DNA from: JBHELT01 sp046262935
GTDB lineage: Bacteria; Actinomycetota; CADDZG01; JAHWKV01
Assembly: GCA_046262935.1 (NCBI GenBank)
Contig: JBHELT010000103.1
Coordinates: 1-7,128, forward strand
Length of the DNA: 7,128 nucleotides
Direction: 5' to 3'
Below are positions 1-5,478 of the stretch, piece after piece. The notes beneath the pieces were generated by a model. It searched no databases. It saw nothing but the letters and a program-made list of their open reading frames with translations, and was not told the origin of the DNA. Within the stretch, counting starts at the first letter, position 1, and the number at the start of each line of letters is the position of its first letter. Position numbers and translations under genes: made by a program.

Positions 1-1
1 A

Positions 2-670
2 ACCAACGGCGAACTGATGTCGGTGCACAATCCGGCCGACATGCCCGATGTTGGTGCGATCCAGGAGATTAGAGAGCCATTTGCTTCATCGATGATCATC
101 GCTCCGTCTGAATTCATCGGGACCCTGATGGAGTTGGCGCAGGAACGACGCGGCGAGTTGAAAGAGATGCGCTATCTATCCGAGGAACGCGTCGAACTTC
201 GGTACCACATGCCATTGTCCGAGATGATCGTGGACTTCTTCGACCAATTGAAGAGCAGGACGCGCGGATATGGCTCCCTGGATTACGAACCCATCGGGTA
301 CTTCGTCGGGGACCTGGTGAAGGTAGAGATCCTGCTGCATGCCAATCCGGTCGATGCATTCAGCGCGATCGTTCATCGTGATCGTGCATATAACTATGGC
401 AAGCGCATGACCGAGAAACTCAAACAGTTGATCCCTCGTCAGCAGTTCGACGTTGCGGTTCAGGCTTCGATCGGCTCTAGGATCATCGCTCGCGAAACTA
501 TCAAGGCGCGTCGCAAAGACGTGTTGGCCAAGTGCTACGGCGGCGACATAACGCGCAAGCGCAAATTGTTGGAGAAGCAAAAAGCCGGGAAGGCGCGGAT
601 GAAGCAAGTTGGCTCGGTGGAGGTGCCGCAGGAAGCATTCATGGCGGCCCTTCGTTTGGAAGACAAATGA
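2..670 (+). CDS. lepA: Elongation factor 4 (LepA), C-terminal part, 5' truncated by window edge
   Basis: LepA/EF4 is a ribosome-associated translational GTPase that acts in the cytoplasm and can back-translocate or remodel stalled ribosomes. Only the last 222 codons are present, reading in frame from base 2, against about 600 residues for full-length LepA. The GTPase domain therefore lies outside the window. Strong family signatures are visible: the REPFA segment opening the domain V-like region, LDFF-type MIVDFFDQLKS, RGYGSLDYE, the block LIPRQQFDVAVQASIG, and the LepA-specific C-terminal stretch VLAKCYGGDITRKRKLL followed by a lysine-rich KQKAGKARMKQVGSVEVPQEAF. These last blocks separate LepA from EF-G. 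The gene ends in TGA inside the ATGA overlap with hemW, implying translational coupling. An internal ATG at base 17 is not the start, because similarity continues upstream of it. Identification is very secure; only the truncation limits it. Confidence 0.97.
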   Translation, partial: TNGELMSVHNPADMPDVGAIQEIREPFASSMIIAPSEFIGTLMELAQERRGELKEMRYLSEERVELRYHMPLSEMIVDFFDQLKSRTRGYGSLDYEPIGYFVGDLVKVEILLHANPVDAFSAIVHRDRAYNYGKRMTEKLKQLIPRQQFDVAVQASIGSRIIARETIKARRKDVLAKCYGGDITRKRKLLEKQKAGKARMKQVGSVEVPQEAFMAALRLEDK

Positions 671-1854
671 CGCACCTTATGCCAACGACCCCAGGTCCCC
701 ATCCAGCGTTCGGGGTTTACGTACACATCCCGTTCTGTTTGGTGCGCTGCCACTACTGTGACTTCAATGCATATGCCGGGATGGAACATCTGGCCGAGGA
801 TTATGTTGACGCGCTCGTTGCACAGATGCGTCACGAGGCGAACCAACGCGAGGTAGAAACGATCTTCTTCGGCGGCGGTACTCCAACACGAATTCCGCTG
901 AGCTCCATCCAGCGTGTTTTGCTTGCGTTGAAAGACAATTTCAACATCAAGCCGGGAGCCGAGATCACGATCGAAGCCAATCCAGAAACGATCGACGGGC
1001 CCATGCTCGATGGCCTGCTTGCGTGCGGGTTCGATCGCATCAGTATCGGGGTTCAATCAACGGACCAAGAGGTCCTGACGGCACTCGGCAGAGCGCACGG
1101 ACCAACCAAGGGGCTGGACGCCATCAAGGGAGCTATCCGGGCAGGGTTCAAACACGTATCTGGCGACCTCATCTATGGGACGCCAGGCGAATCATCGGAT
1201 TCGTGGAGACGAAGTCTTGGCGACGTGATCGACGCGGGAGTCGGTCATCTTTCTGCCTATGCGCTGACCGTCGAGCAGGGCACACCACTGCACGGTTTCG
1301 TTCAGAAAGGCACATTCCCCGCGCCTGACGAGGATGTTCAGGCAGACCGTTACCTGATCGCACATGAGACGCTTGAAGACGCAGGTTTCGTCAGATACGA
1401 AGTGTCCAACTGGGCCAAGGAAGGTGCATGGTGTCGTCATAACCTCGGTTACTGGAGGTCGGATGATTACCTCGGCATCGGGGCCGGAGCTCATGGTCAC
1501 ATCGCAGGACGCAGATACTGGAGTGTCAGATCGCTTCAGGCCTATATCAGCCGATCGCCCGAGACCGAGGATGGCTTCGAATCGTTGACGCCGCCCCAGC
1601 GCATCGAGGAGGCGGCGATCATGGGCCTAAGGCTGGCCGCAGGTCTTGACAGGGCCGCCTTCGCATCTCGCTGGGGGAGCGACCCGGCGGACCTTTTTGC
1701 AGGTGAGCTGGCTGCTTTTATCGATGACGGCACTGTTGCGGTCACGGACGAGAGACTCTACGTTGCCCCCGGTTCCTTATTCGTCTCCGACCGTGTGGCC
1801 GAGGCACTCATCGGTGCCCTTGATAAGGAAGGTCTTAGCACTCGCGTCGGCTGA
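667..1854 (+). CDS. hemW: HemW, radical SAM heme chaperone (HemN-like)
   Basis: HemW is a cytoplasmic radical SAM protein that binds heme and delivers it to respiratory enzymes; it is often misannotated as oxygen-independent coproporphyrinogen III oxidase. The 395-residue product is normal length. Residues 17-33 carry YVHIPFC with the [4Fe-4S] motif C24-X3-C28-X2-C31 followed by DFN. The extra cysteine right after the motif that marks true HemN (CxxxCxxCxC) is absent, which favours HemW. FFGGGTP at 67-73 is the SAM-binding GGGTP motif, and RISIGVQS and DLIYGTPGE are further family blocks. I chose the ATG at 667 because it overlaps the lepA stop as ATGA and has GGAAGA just upstream; the longer open frame from 532 runs inside lepA and is not similar to HemW. 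An ATG at 679 is an alternative. The non-conserved C-terminal tail (LSTRVG, stop) is encoded by the CIRCE operator of the next operon. Confidence 0.95.
   Translation: MTHLMPTTPGPHPAFGVYVHIPFCLVRCHYCDFNAYAGMEHLAEDYVDALVAQMRHEANQREVETIFFGGGTPTRIPLSSIQRVLLALKDNFNIKPGAEITIEANPETIDGPMLDGLLACGFDRISIGVQSTDQEVLTALGRAHGPTKGLDAIKGAIRAGFKHVSGDLIYGTPGESSDSWRRSLGDVIDAGVGHLSAYALTVEQGTPLHGFVQKGTFPAPDEDVQADRYLIAHETLEDAGFVRYEVSNWAKEGAWCRHNLGYWRSDDYLGIGAGAHGHIAGRRYWSVRSLQAYISRSPETEDGFESLTPPQRIEEAAIMGLRLAAGLDRAAFASRWGSDPADLFAGELAAFIDDGTVAVTDERLYVAPGSLFVSDRVAEALIGALDKEGLSTRVG
1820..1827 (+). promoter_or_regulatory. Weak promoter-like hexamers ahead of CIRCE (tentative hrcA promoter region)
   Basis: The sequence TTGATAAG just upstream of CIRCE offers two readings. 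GATAAG at 1822-1827 matches the -10 consensus TATAAT at four of six positions and would put transcription initiation a few bases before or at the operator, where CIRCE elements commonly lie. TTGATA at 1820-1825 matches the -35 consensus at five of six, but no usable -10 follows at 16-19 bases. Neither reading has a convincing partner hexamer, so the promoter is inferred mainly from the need for one before CIRCE. It must lie within the hemW coding sequence. Confidence 0.25.
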
Positions 1855-1861
1855 GTGCTAA
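1835..1861 (+). promoter_or_regulatory. CIRCE operator (HrcA binding site)
   Basis: A perfect inverted repeat, TTAGCACTC (1835-1843), 9-base spacer GCGTCGGCT, GAGTGCTAA (1853-1861), matches the full 9-9-9 CIRCE consensus at every arm position. CIRCE is the operator of the heat-shock repressor HrcA, whose gene begins 12 bases downstream, so this is a classic autoregulated arrangement. The element overlaps the 3' end of hemW: the left arm and spacer encode its last residues, and its TGA stop (1852-1854) straddles the spacer/right-arm border. Bound HrcA would block the hrcA-dnaJ-rsmE promoter or elongation from upstream. Confidence 0.97.
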
Positions 1862-1873
1862 CCTCGAAGCTCT

Positions 1874-2914
1874 ATGTCTGCCGACGATCCCAAACTCACC
1901 CTAGACAAGCGCAAGGCAGCGATCTTGCGGGCTGTTGTGCGCGAGTACGTGCGAGCGGGGACCCCGGTCGGTTCGCGCACATTGGTCGATCGCTACCGGC
2001 TTCAGTTCTCCCCGGCGACGATCCGAAACGATATGGGGGTCCTCGAAGAATTGGGTTACATCACGCAACCGCATACTTCAGCCGGCCGGATCCCAACCGA
2101 CCGTGGATACCGTTGGTTCGTTGACAACTGGCCTGGTGCCCATTGGCCTGGCTTAACCGAAAGACAACAGCGTCAGATCGATGAGATCTCCGAGACCGAT
2201 TTTGGCGATCTGGAACAAACGCTCGACTCGACTTCTCATGTTCTTTCGAATGTTACCGAAGCGACGGCTGTCGTCGTGGCCCCGCCTGCACCGCGGAACA
2301 GGCTTCGCCGCTTCGAGATGTTCGAAAGGTCCGATGGACGCGCGACGGTGCTTCTGATCGCTGACACCGGTGTGGTCGAGCAAGGCGTTGTTTCCCTCGA
2401 TCCCGAGGTTAAGGCAGGCGATGTCAACCGGATATCAGCTGCCCTTTCGCGTGAGCTAGAAGGAAAATCATTCAACGAGATTAGTCATACGCTGCGCAAA
2501 GGAACAACACACAAGAAGATGCGCGCCAAGATCGCCACGGTTGTCGATGCACTGGTAGATAAGCGCAGTGGCGAACGGGTTTTTACTGGCGGCACGTCAA
2601 ACATATTGTCTCCGGACAAGTTCGCCGATATCGCCGTGGCGCACGATGTGGTTGGCGCACTCGAACAACCGCCGTTGATCTCCAGTCTCTTGGATGCTGC
2701 CAAACAATCACAAACGGTATTGGTGTTCATCGGCAATGAGATTCCGATCGATCAGATGCGTGCCTGCGCCGTGGTATTCGCACCTTACGAGACCAAGTCC
2801 GATGGTCAGGGGACCATCGGCGTTGTCGGCCCAACGCGCATGGACTACCCCCACATGATCTCGGCCGTCGAGGCAGTCGCCCGTTCTCTCGGCAGATTGC
2901 TCGACCCAGACTAA
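1874..2914 (+). CDS. hrcA: HrcA, heat-inducible transcription repressor
   Basis: HrcA is a dimeric cytoplasmic repressor that binds CIRCE operators and is released under heat shock; in many bacteria GroEL helps keep it folded and active. The 346-residue product is a usual length for the family. Residues 10-80 form the N-terminal winged helix-turn-helix, with the hallmark blocks AVVREYVRAGTPVGSRTLV, SPATIRNDM, LEELGYITQPHTSAGRIPTDRGYR. The remainder is the GAF-like effector/dimerisation region, ending in IGVVGPTRMDYPHMISAVE, another HrcA block. The ATG at 1874 matches the usual family start; the Shine-Dalgarno sequence is poor (only GAAG about five bases before). A perfect CIRCE lies immediately upstream, so the gene is expected to repress itself and the two genes behind it. 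Downstream, dnaJ starts only 4 bases after the stop. Function is very secure. Confidence 0.98.
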   Translation: MSADDPKLTLDKRKAAILRAVVREYVRAGTPVGSRTLVDRYRLQFSPATIRNDMGVLEELGYITQPHTSAGRIPTDRGYRWFVDNWPGAHWPGLTERQQRQIDEISETDFGDLEQTLDSTSHVLSNVTEATAVVVAPPAPRNRLRRFEMFERSDGRATVLLIADTGVVEQGVVSLDPEVKAGDVNRISAALSRELEGKSFNEISHTLRKGTTHKKMRAKIATVVDALVDKRSGERVFTGGTSNILSPDKFADIAVAHDVVGALEQPPLISSLLDAAKQSQTVLVFIGNEIPIDQMRACAVVFAPYETKSDGQGTIGVVGPTRMDYPHMISAVEAVARSLGRLLDPD

Positions 2915-2918
2915 CGCG

Positions 2919-4016
2919 ATGGGAGCCAACTACTACGAGGTCCTTGGCGTTTCGCCGGGCGCCTCAGAAGACGAACTCAAAAAGGCATACCGCGAACTAG
3001 CGCGCCGTTATCACCCCGACGCCAATCCTGGCGACCCCGAAGCCGAATCGAGGTTCAAGGAGGTCGCTGCAGCGTTCTCGGTGCTGTCGGATCCGGCTCG
3101 ACGACGTGATTACGACATGTACGGCAGCGATAGGGTCTCGGCCGGGTCATTCGACCCGTTCGATATCTTCGCTTCCTTCTTCGGGGGCGCGGGTGGGTTT
3201 GGATTTCGCGGCGGCCGTACCACCGGTCCTCAGCACGGCAGCGATCTTGCGATGGAAGTAGCAGTGACGCTACTCGAGGTTTCCGAAGGCGTGACGAAAC
3301 AAGTGACCATCGACAAGCTGCAGGGTTGCTCGACGTGCGGTGGCACAGGTGCAGAGCCTGGAACCTCACCAACGACTTGCGAAGAGTGCAGCGGAGCCGG
3401 CGCGGTTCGCCGCGTTCAGAAGAGTTTCCTTGGAAACATCATGACCTCATATACCTGTCCCCGATGCCAAGGCGCAGGACAGCAGATAGCCAGCCCATGT
3501 CACACCTGCCGCGGGCAGGGCCGGGTTCATGCCGAGGACGAAGTCTCACTCGAGATACCGGCTGGCGTCGAAGATGGGATGCGCCTGGTGGTGAGAGGCG
3601 GTGGTGAAGCAGGTCTGCGCGGCGGCCCTTCCGGAGACCTGTACGTTGAGTTGCGGGTAGAAGAACATCCTCGCTTCGAGAGACGAGGCAATGACCTGCT
3701 GACTCGCGTCTCGATCGCTTTCACTCAGGCGACGCTGGGAGCAGACGTGAAGGTAGATACCCTTCATGACCCCGAAGATCTACATGTACCTGCCGGAACC
3801 CAAAATGGTCATGTATTCCGATCGAAGGGGCACGGCCTTCCCGCGATGCGCGGCTTTGGACGCGGGGACTTGCTGATCGAGGTAGTCGTGGTTGTGCCAG
3901 AAAGGCTCTCTGAAGAGGAAGCGGATCTGATCAAAGATCTGGCAGACTTAAGAGGCGAGCAGGTGTCGGAGAACGAAAGCCTCATCGGCAAGATCAAGGG
4001 CGTATTTCGGTCTTGA
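2919..4016 (+). CDS. dnaJ: DnaJ, type I Hsp40 co-chaperone (DnaJ2-type)
   Basis: DnaJ delivers unfolded clients to DnaK and stimulates its ATPase in the cytoplasm. The 365-residue protein has the full class I layout. The J domain is at residues 4-68 with HPD at 32-34. A short G/F-rich linker follows at about 77-103 (FFGGAGGFGFRGG). The zinc-binding region holds four CxxCxGxG repeats: CSTCGGTG 137-144, CEECSGAG 154-161, CPRCQGAG 180-187 and CHTCRGQG 194-201. The C-terminal substrate-binding domains come last. All eight zinc cysteines are present. No clear Shine-Dalgarno sequence precedes the ATG and the gap to hrcA is 4 bases, so translation is probably coupled to hrcA. There is no dnaK or grpE nearby. 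In actinobacteria a second dnaJ typically sits behind hrcA, while dnaK-grpE-dnaJ1-hspR lies elsewhere under HspR. This copy is therefore best called a DnaJ2-type protein controlled by HrcA. Confidence 0.97.
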   Translation: MGANYYEVLGVSPGASEDELKKAYRELARRYHPDANPGDPEAESRFKEVAAAFSVLSDPARRRDYDMYGSDRVSAGSFDPFDIFASFFGGAGGFGFRGGRTTGPQHGSDLAMEVAVTLLEVSEGVTKQVTIDKLQGCSTCGGTGAEPGTSPTTCEECSGAGAVRRVQKSFLGNIMTSYTCPRCQGAGQQIASPCHTCRGQGRVHAEDEVSLEIPAGVEDGMRLVVRGGGEAGLRGGPSGDLYVELRVEEHPRFERRGNDLLTRVSIAFTQATLGADVKVDTLHDPEDLHVPAGTQNGHVFRSKGHGLPAMRGFGRGDLLIEVVVVVPERLSEEEADLIKDLADLRGEQVSENESLIGKIKGVFRS

Positions 4017-4783
4017 CCTCACGGTCGCACGAAGGATTCTTCTACGTCGAGCCCGGTACGACCACACAGGCATCGCGCCAAGTTGTCATCGATAAGGAAC
4101 AGTCACGGCATCTCGCGTTGGTTCGGCGAGCGCGCGTTGGGGACCGCATCCAGATCTGCGACGGCGAGGGAACCGTAGCCATCGCAAGCTTGGAGTCAGT
4201 CGGAAAGATGCAGGTTTCGGCAAAGATCGAATCCAGTGTTTCCATCGCATACCCCCGTCCGGCCATTACGATCCTTCAAGGTCTGGCGAAAGGGGCCAAG
4301 GTCGATCTTGTCGTTCAAAAACTCACTGAACTTGGAGTGGATCGGATCGTCATCTTCGAATCTCAACGAAGCATTCCAGCGTGGGATCAAGGCAAAGCCG
4401 AGCGCGCTCTTGAGCGTTGGCGTTCGATCTCGTTCGAGGCCGCAAAGCAGTCGCGACGCGCATGGCTGCCTAAGGTAGAAGGGCCACTTACATTCGAAGA
4501 AGCTGCCTTGCTCGCGGATAGTCACGCTGCGACCATCGTCGCGCATGGAGCGTCTGCCACTTCAGCGCGCAAGGAACTGTCCAAGATGAATCACGGCTTG
4601 TCCGACATCTGCGTTGTGATCGGGCCCGAGGGAGGTTTGTCCTTAGAAGAAGTCTCCGCCTTAGAGAAGGGGTCAGCTGTGATCGCGGGGTTCGGGCCAA
4701 ACACGATGCGGACCGAAACCGCCGCGATCGTGATCGCGGCACTGGTGATGTACGAGCTCGGACGACTCGACCCCGCGACCTGA
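4013..4783 (+). CDS. rsmE: RsmE, 16S rRNA (uracil-1498-N3)-methyltransferase
   Basis: RsmE uses S-adenosylmethionine to methylate N3 of U1498 (E. coli numbering) in helix 44 of 16S rRNA in the assembled 30S subunit. The 256-residue length is typical. The N-terminal PUA-like domain is seen around SRHLALVRRARVGDRI (31-46). The SPOUT methyltransferase domain follows, with KGAKVDLVVQKLTELGV (93-109), EAAKQSRR (142-149), and the trefoil-knot SAM-binding blocks VIGPEGGLS (202-210) and FGPNTMRTETA (227-237). The family usually has SGR where this protein has SRR. The start is the rare TTG at 4013, overlapping the dnaJ stop as TTGA. No alternative start lies close enough to keep the N-terminal domain intact, and coupling to dnaJ is likely. 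It is the last gene before a hairpin, so it appears to close the HrcA-controlled operon. Confidence 0.95.
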   Translation: MTSRSHEGFFYVEPGTTTQASRQVVIDKEQSRHLALVRRARVGDRIQICDGEGTVAIASLESVGKMQVSAKIESSVSIAYPRPAITILQGLAKGAKVDLVVQKLTELGVDRIVIFESQRSIPAWDQGKAERALERWRSISFEAAKQSRRAWLPKVEGPLTFEEAALLADSHAATIVAHGASATSARKELSKMNHGLSDICVVIGPEGGLSLEEVSALEKGSAVIAGFGPNTMRTETAAIVIAALVMYELGRLDPAT

Positions 4784-4824
4784 CCAGCGGTATCGCCCCC
4801 GGATCCGGGGGGAGGTTCTGGTCA
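4781..4824 (+). terminator. GC-rich hairpin at the rsmE stop, probable terminator lacking a T tract
   Basis: A perfect 16-base palindrome, CCCCCGGATCCGGGGG (4796-4811), can fold as a six-pair GC stem with a GATC loop. It is nested inside a second pair of arms, TGACCAG (4781-4787, containing the rsmE stop) and CTGGTCA (4818-4824), separated by an asymmetric internal loop. The position right at the end of an operon suggests a transcription terminator. There is no T run afterwards, so it is not a canonical intrinsic terminator; GC-rich hairpins without T tracts are common at actinobacterial gene ends. It could also act as an mRNA 3'-end stabiliser. Confidence 0.55.
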
Positions 4825-4833
4825 AATGTCCCA

Positions 4834-4867
4834 AAACCTGACACTATTTGGCCGTTGTGCCAGGTTT
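4834..4867. repeat. 11-base inverted repeat with 12-base loop in the rsmE-bldD gap
   Basis: AAACCTGACAC (4834-4844) and GTGCCAGGTTT (4857-4867) are complementary apart from one A:C mismatch, with a 12-base loop between them. It follows the GC-rich hairpin and precedes the candidate bldD promoter by about 16 bases. It may be a second termination hairpin, or an operator if read as DNA. No T tract follows. AGGTT at 4813-4817 can also pair with AACCT at 4835-4839, so the two hairpins could compete. Function is unknown. Confidence 0.45.
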
Positions 4868-4882
4868 CTGAGCCCCAAAGGG

Positions 4883-4910
4883 TTCAAAATCCCAGTGATT
4901 CGGTTACTAT
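4883..4910 (+). promoter_or_regulatory. Candidate promoter for the bldD-mtaB transcript
   Basis: TTCAAA (4883-4888) and TACTAT (4905-4910), spaced by 16 bases, each match the -35 and -10 consensus at four of six positions. Initiation would fall near 4917, giving a leader of about 75 bases. It is flanked by inverted repeats: CCCCAAAG (4873-4880) with CTTTGGGG (4926-4933), and CAGTG (4893-4897) with CACTG (4914-4918), the latter spanning the -10. Such symmetry would suit binding of a dimeric regulator, perhaps the BldD-like protein itself. I do not find a convincing copy of the Streptomyces BldD box (TNACNC[A/T]GNGTNA) here. Confidence 0.4.
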
Positions 4911-4990
4911 TACCACTGAGGGTGGCTTTGGGGGGGCCAAGTGTCTGCCCGATTATCACCCCACGTGACGACTAGCGAGGCAAGGACGAC

Positions 4991-5476
4991 ATGACGTACG
5001 CAGAGATGGTTGGGGAGCGGCTTCGCAATATCCGTTTACAGAAGGGGCTCTCGTTGCATGACGTCGAGATCTCTTCGACGAAAGAATTCAAGGCATCGGT
5101 CCTTGGGGCCTACGAACGTGGTGAGCGCAGCATCTCCGTGCCTCGACTGCAAAGGCTGGCCCGTTTCTACGGAGTCCCGGTTGACCATCTGCTGCCTCGC
5201 GATCCTGAAGACGAGGATGTCGCCACGCCGGCAGCTGCCGTCGTCGAGAAGATAAGGATCGACCTTCAAAGACTCGACCTCGCGAACGACCCAGACAAGA
5301 ACATATTCCAGCGATACCTCAATCTCGTTCAGATGCAAAGGGGCGACTTCAACGGCAAGGTGCTTACCATCCGCAAAGACGACCTGAGGGCCATCGCAAG
5401 CGTTATGGATGTCACGCCCGAAGCGTTGGCCGGCAAGATCGACCGCATGGGGATCAAAGCAGCGATAATCGCCTGA
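4991..5476 (+). CDS. bldD: BldD-like XRE-family transcriptional regulator with c-di-GMP-binding signature
   Basis: In Streptomyces, BldD is a DNA-binding master repressor of sporulation genes that dimerises through a tetramer of cyclic di-GMP. This 161-residue protein is close to the BldD length of about 167. Residues 5-66 form the XRE helix-turn-helix, with BldD-like blocks LRNIRLQKGLSLHDVE, LGAYERGERSISVPRLQRLA and FYGVPVDHLLP. An acidic/alanine-rich linker (71-85) leads to the C-terminal domain. There QRGDFNGKVLTIRKDDLRAI carries RGD (117-119), eight residues, then RKDD (128-131), nearly the BldD signature RGD-X8-RQDD. The charged residues that contact the nucleotide are kept; only Q is replaced by K. 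The ATG at 4991 has AAGGA four bases upstream and fits the family start. mtaB begins 2 bases after its stop, so the two are probably co-transcribed. Family assignment is strong; its target genes and a developmental role cannot be inferred, so orthology with Streptomyces bldD is likely but not proven. Confidence 0.87.
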   Translation: MTYAEMVGERLRNIRLQKGLSLHDVEISSTKEFKASVLGAYERGERSISVPRLQRLARFYGVPVDHLLPRDPEDEDVATPAAAVVEKIRIDLQRLDLANDPDKNIFQRYLNLVQMQRGDFNGKVLTIRKDDLRAIASVMDVTPEALAGKIDRMGIKAAIIA

Positions 5477-5478
5477 TA

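Larger units (their letters stand above)
4784..4990. other. 207-base intergenic region between rsmE and the bldD-like gene
   Basis: This is the only sizeable non-coding stretch. It contains, in order, the GC-rich hairpin, the 11-base inverted repeat, the candidate promoter with flanking symmetries, a run of seven G residues (4930-4936), and the Shine-Dalgarno sequence AAGGA (4982-4986), four bases before the bldD ATG. I see no tRNA, small ORF with a plausible start site, or recognised riboswitch. The region separates the HrcA-controlled operon from the next transcription unit. Confidence 0.7.

Noticed and set aside
532..666. Upstream extension of the hemW reading frame with an earlier ATG
   Set aside because: It lies wholly within lepA in another frame and shows no HemW-like sequence; the ATG at 667 has a Shine-Dalgarno sequence and a stop/start overlap.
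1646..1651. Perfect -35 hexamer TTGACA inside hemW
   Set aside because: No acceptable -10 lies 16-19 bases downstream, and the site is nearly 190 bases before CIRCE; it is most likely coding sequence (LDRA).
1801..1818. Possible second, degenerate CIRCE half-site (GAGGCACTC, six of nine positions) within a GGCAC-N6-GTGCC inverted repeat
   Set aside because: The spacing and arm sequence do not fit CIRCE, the symmetry is only five bases, and it falls in conserved hemW coding sequence.
4955..4975. CACGTG palindrome near 4962 as a regulatory site
   Set aside because: A six-base palindrome is expected by chance, and there is no known bacterial regulator to tie it to here.
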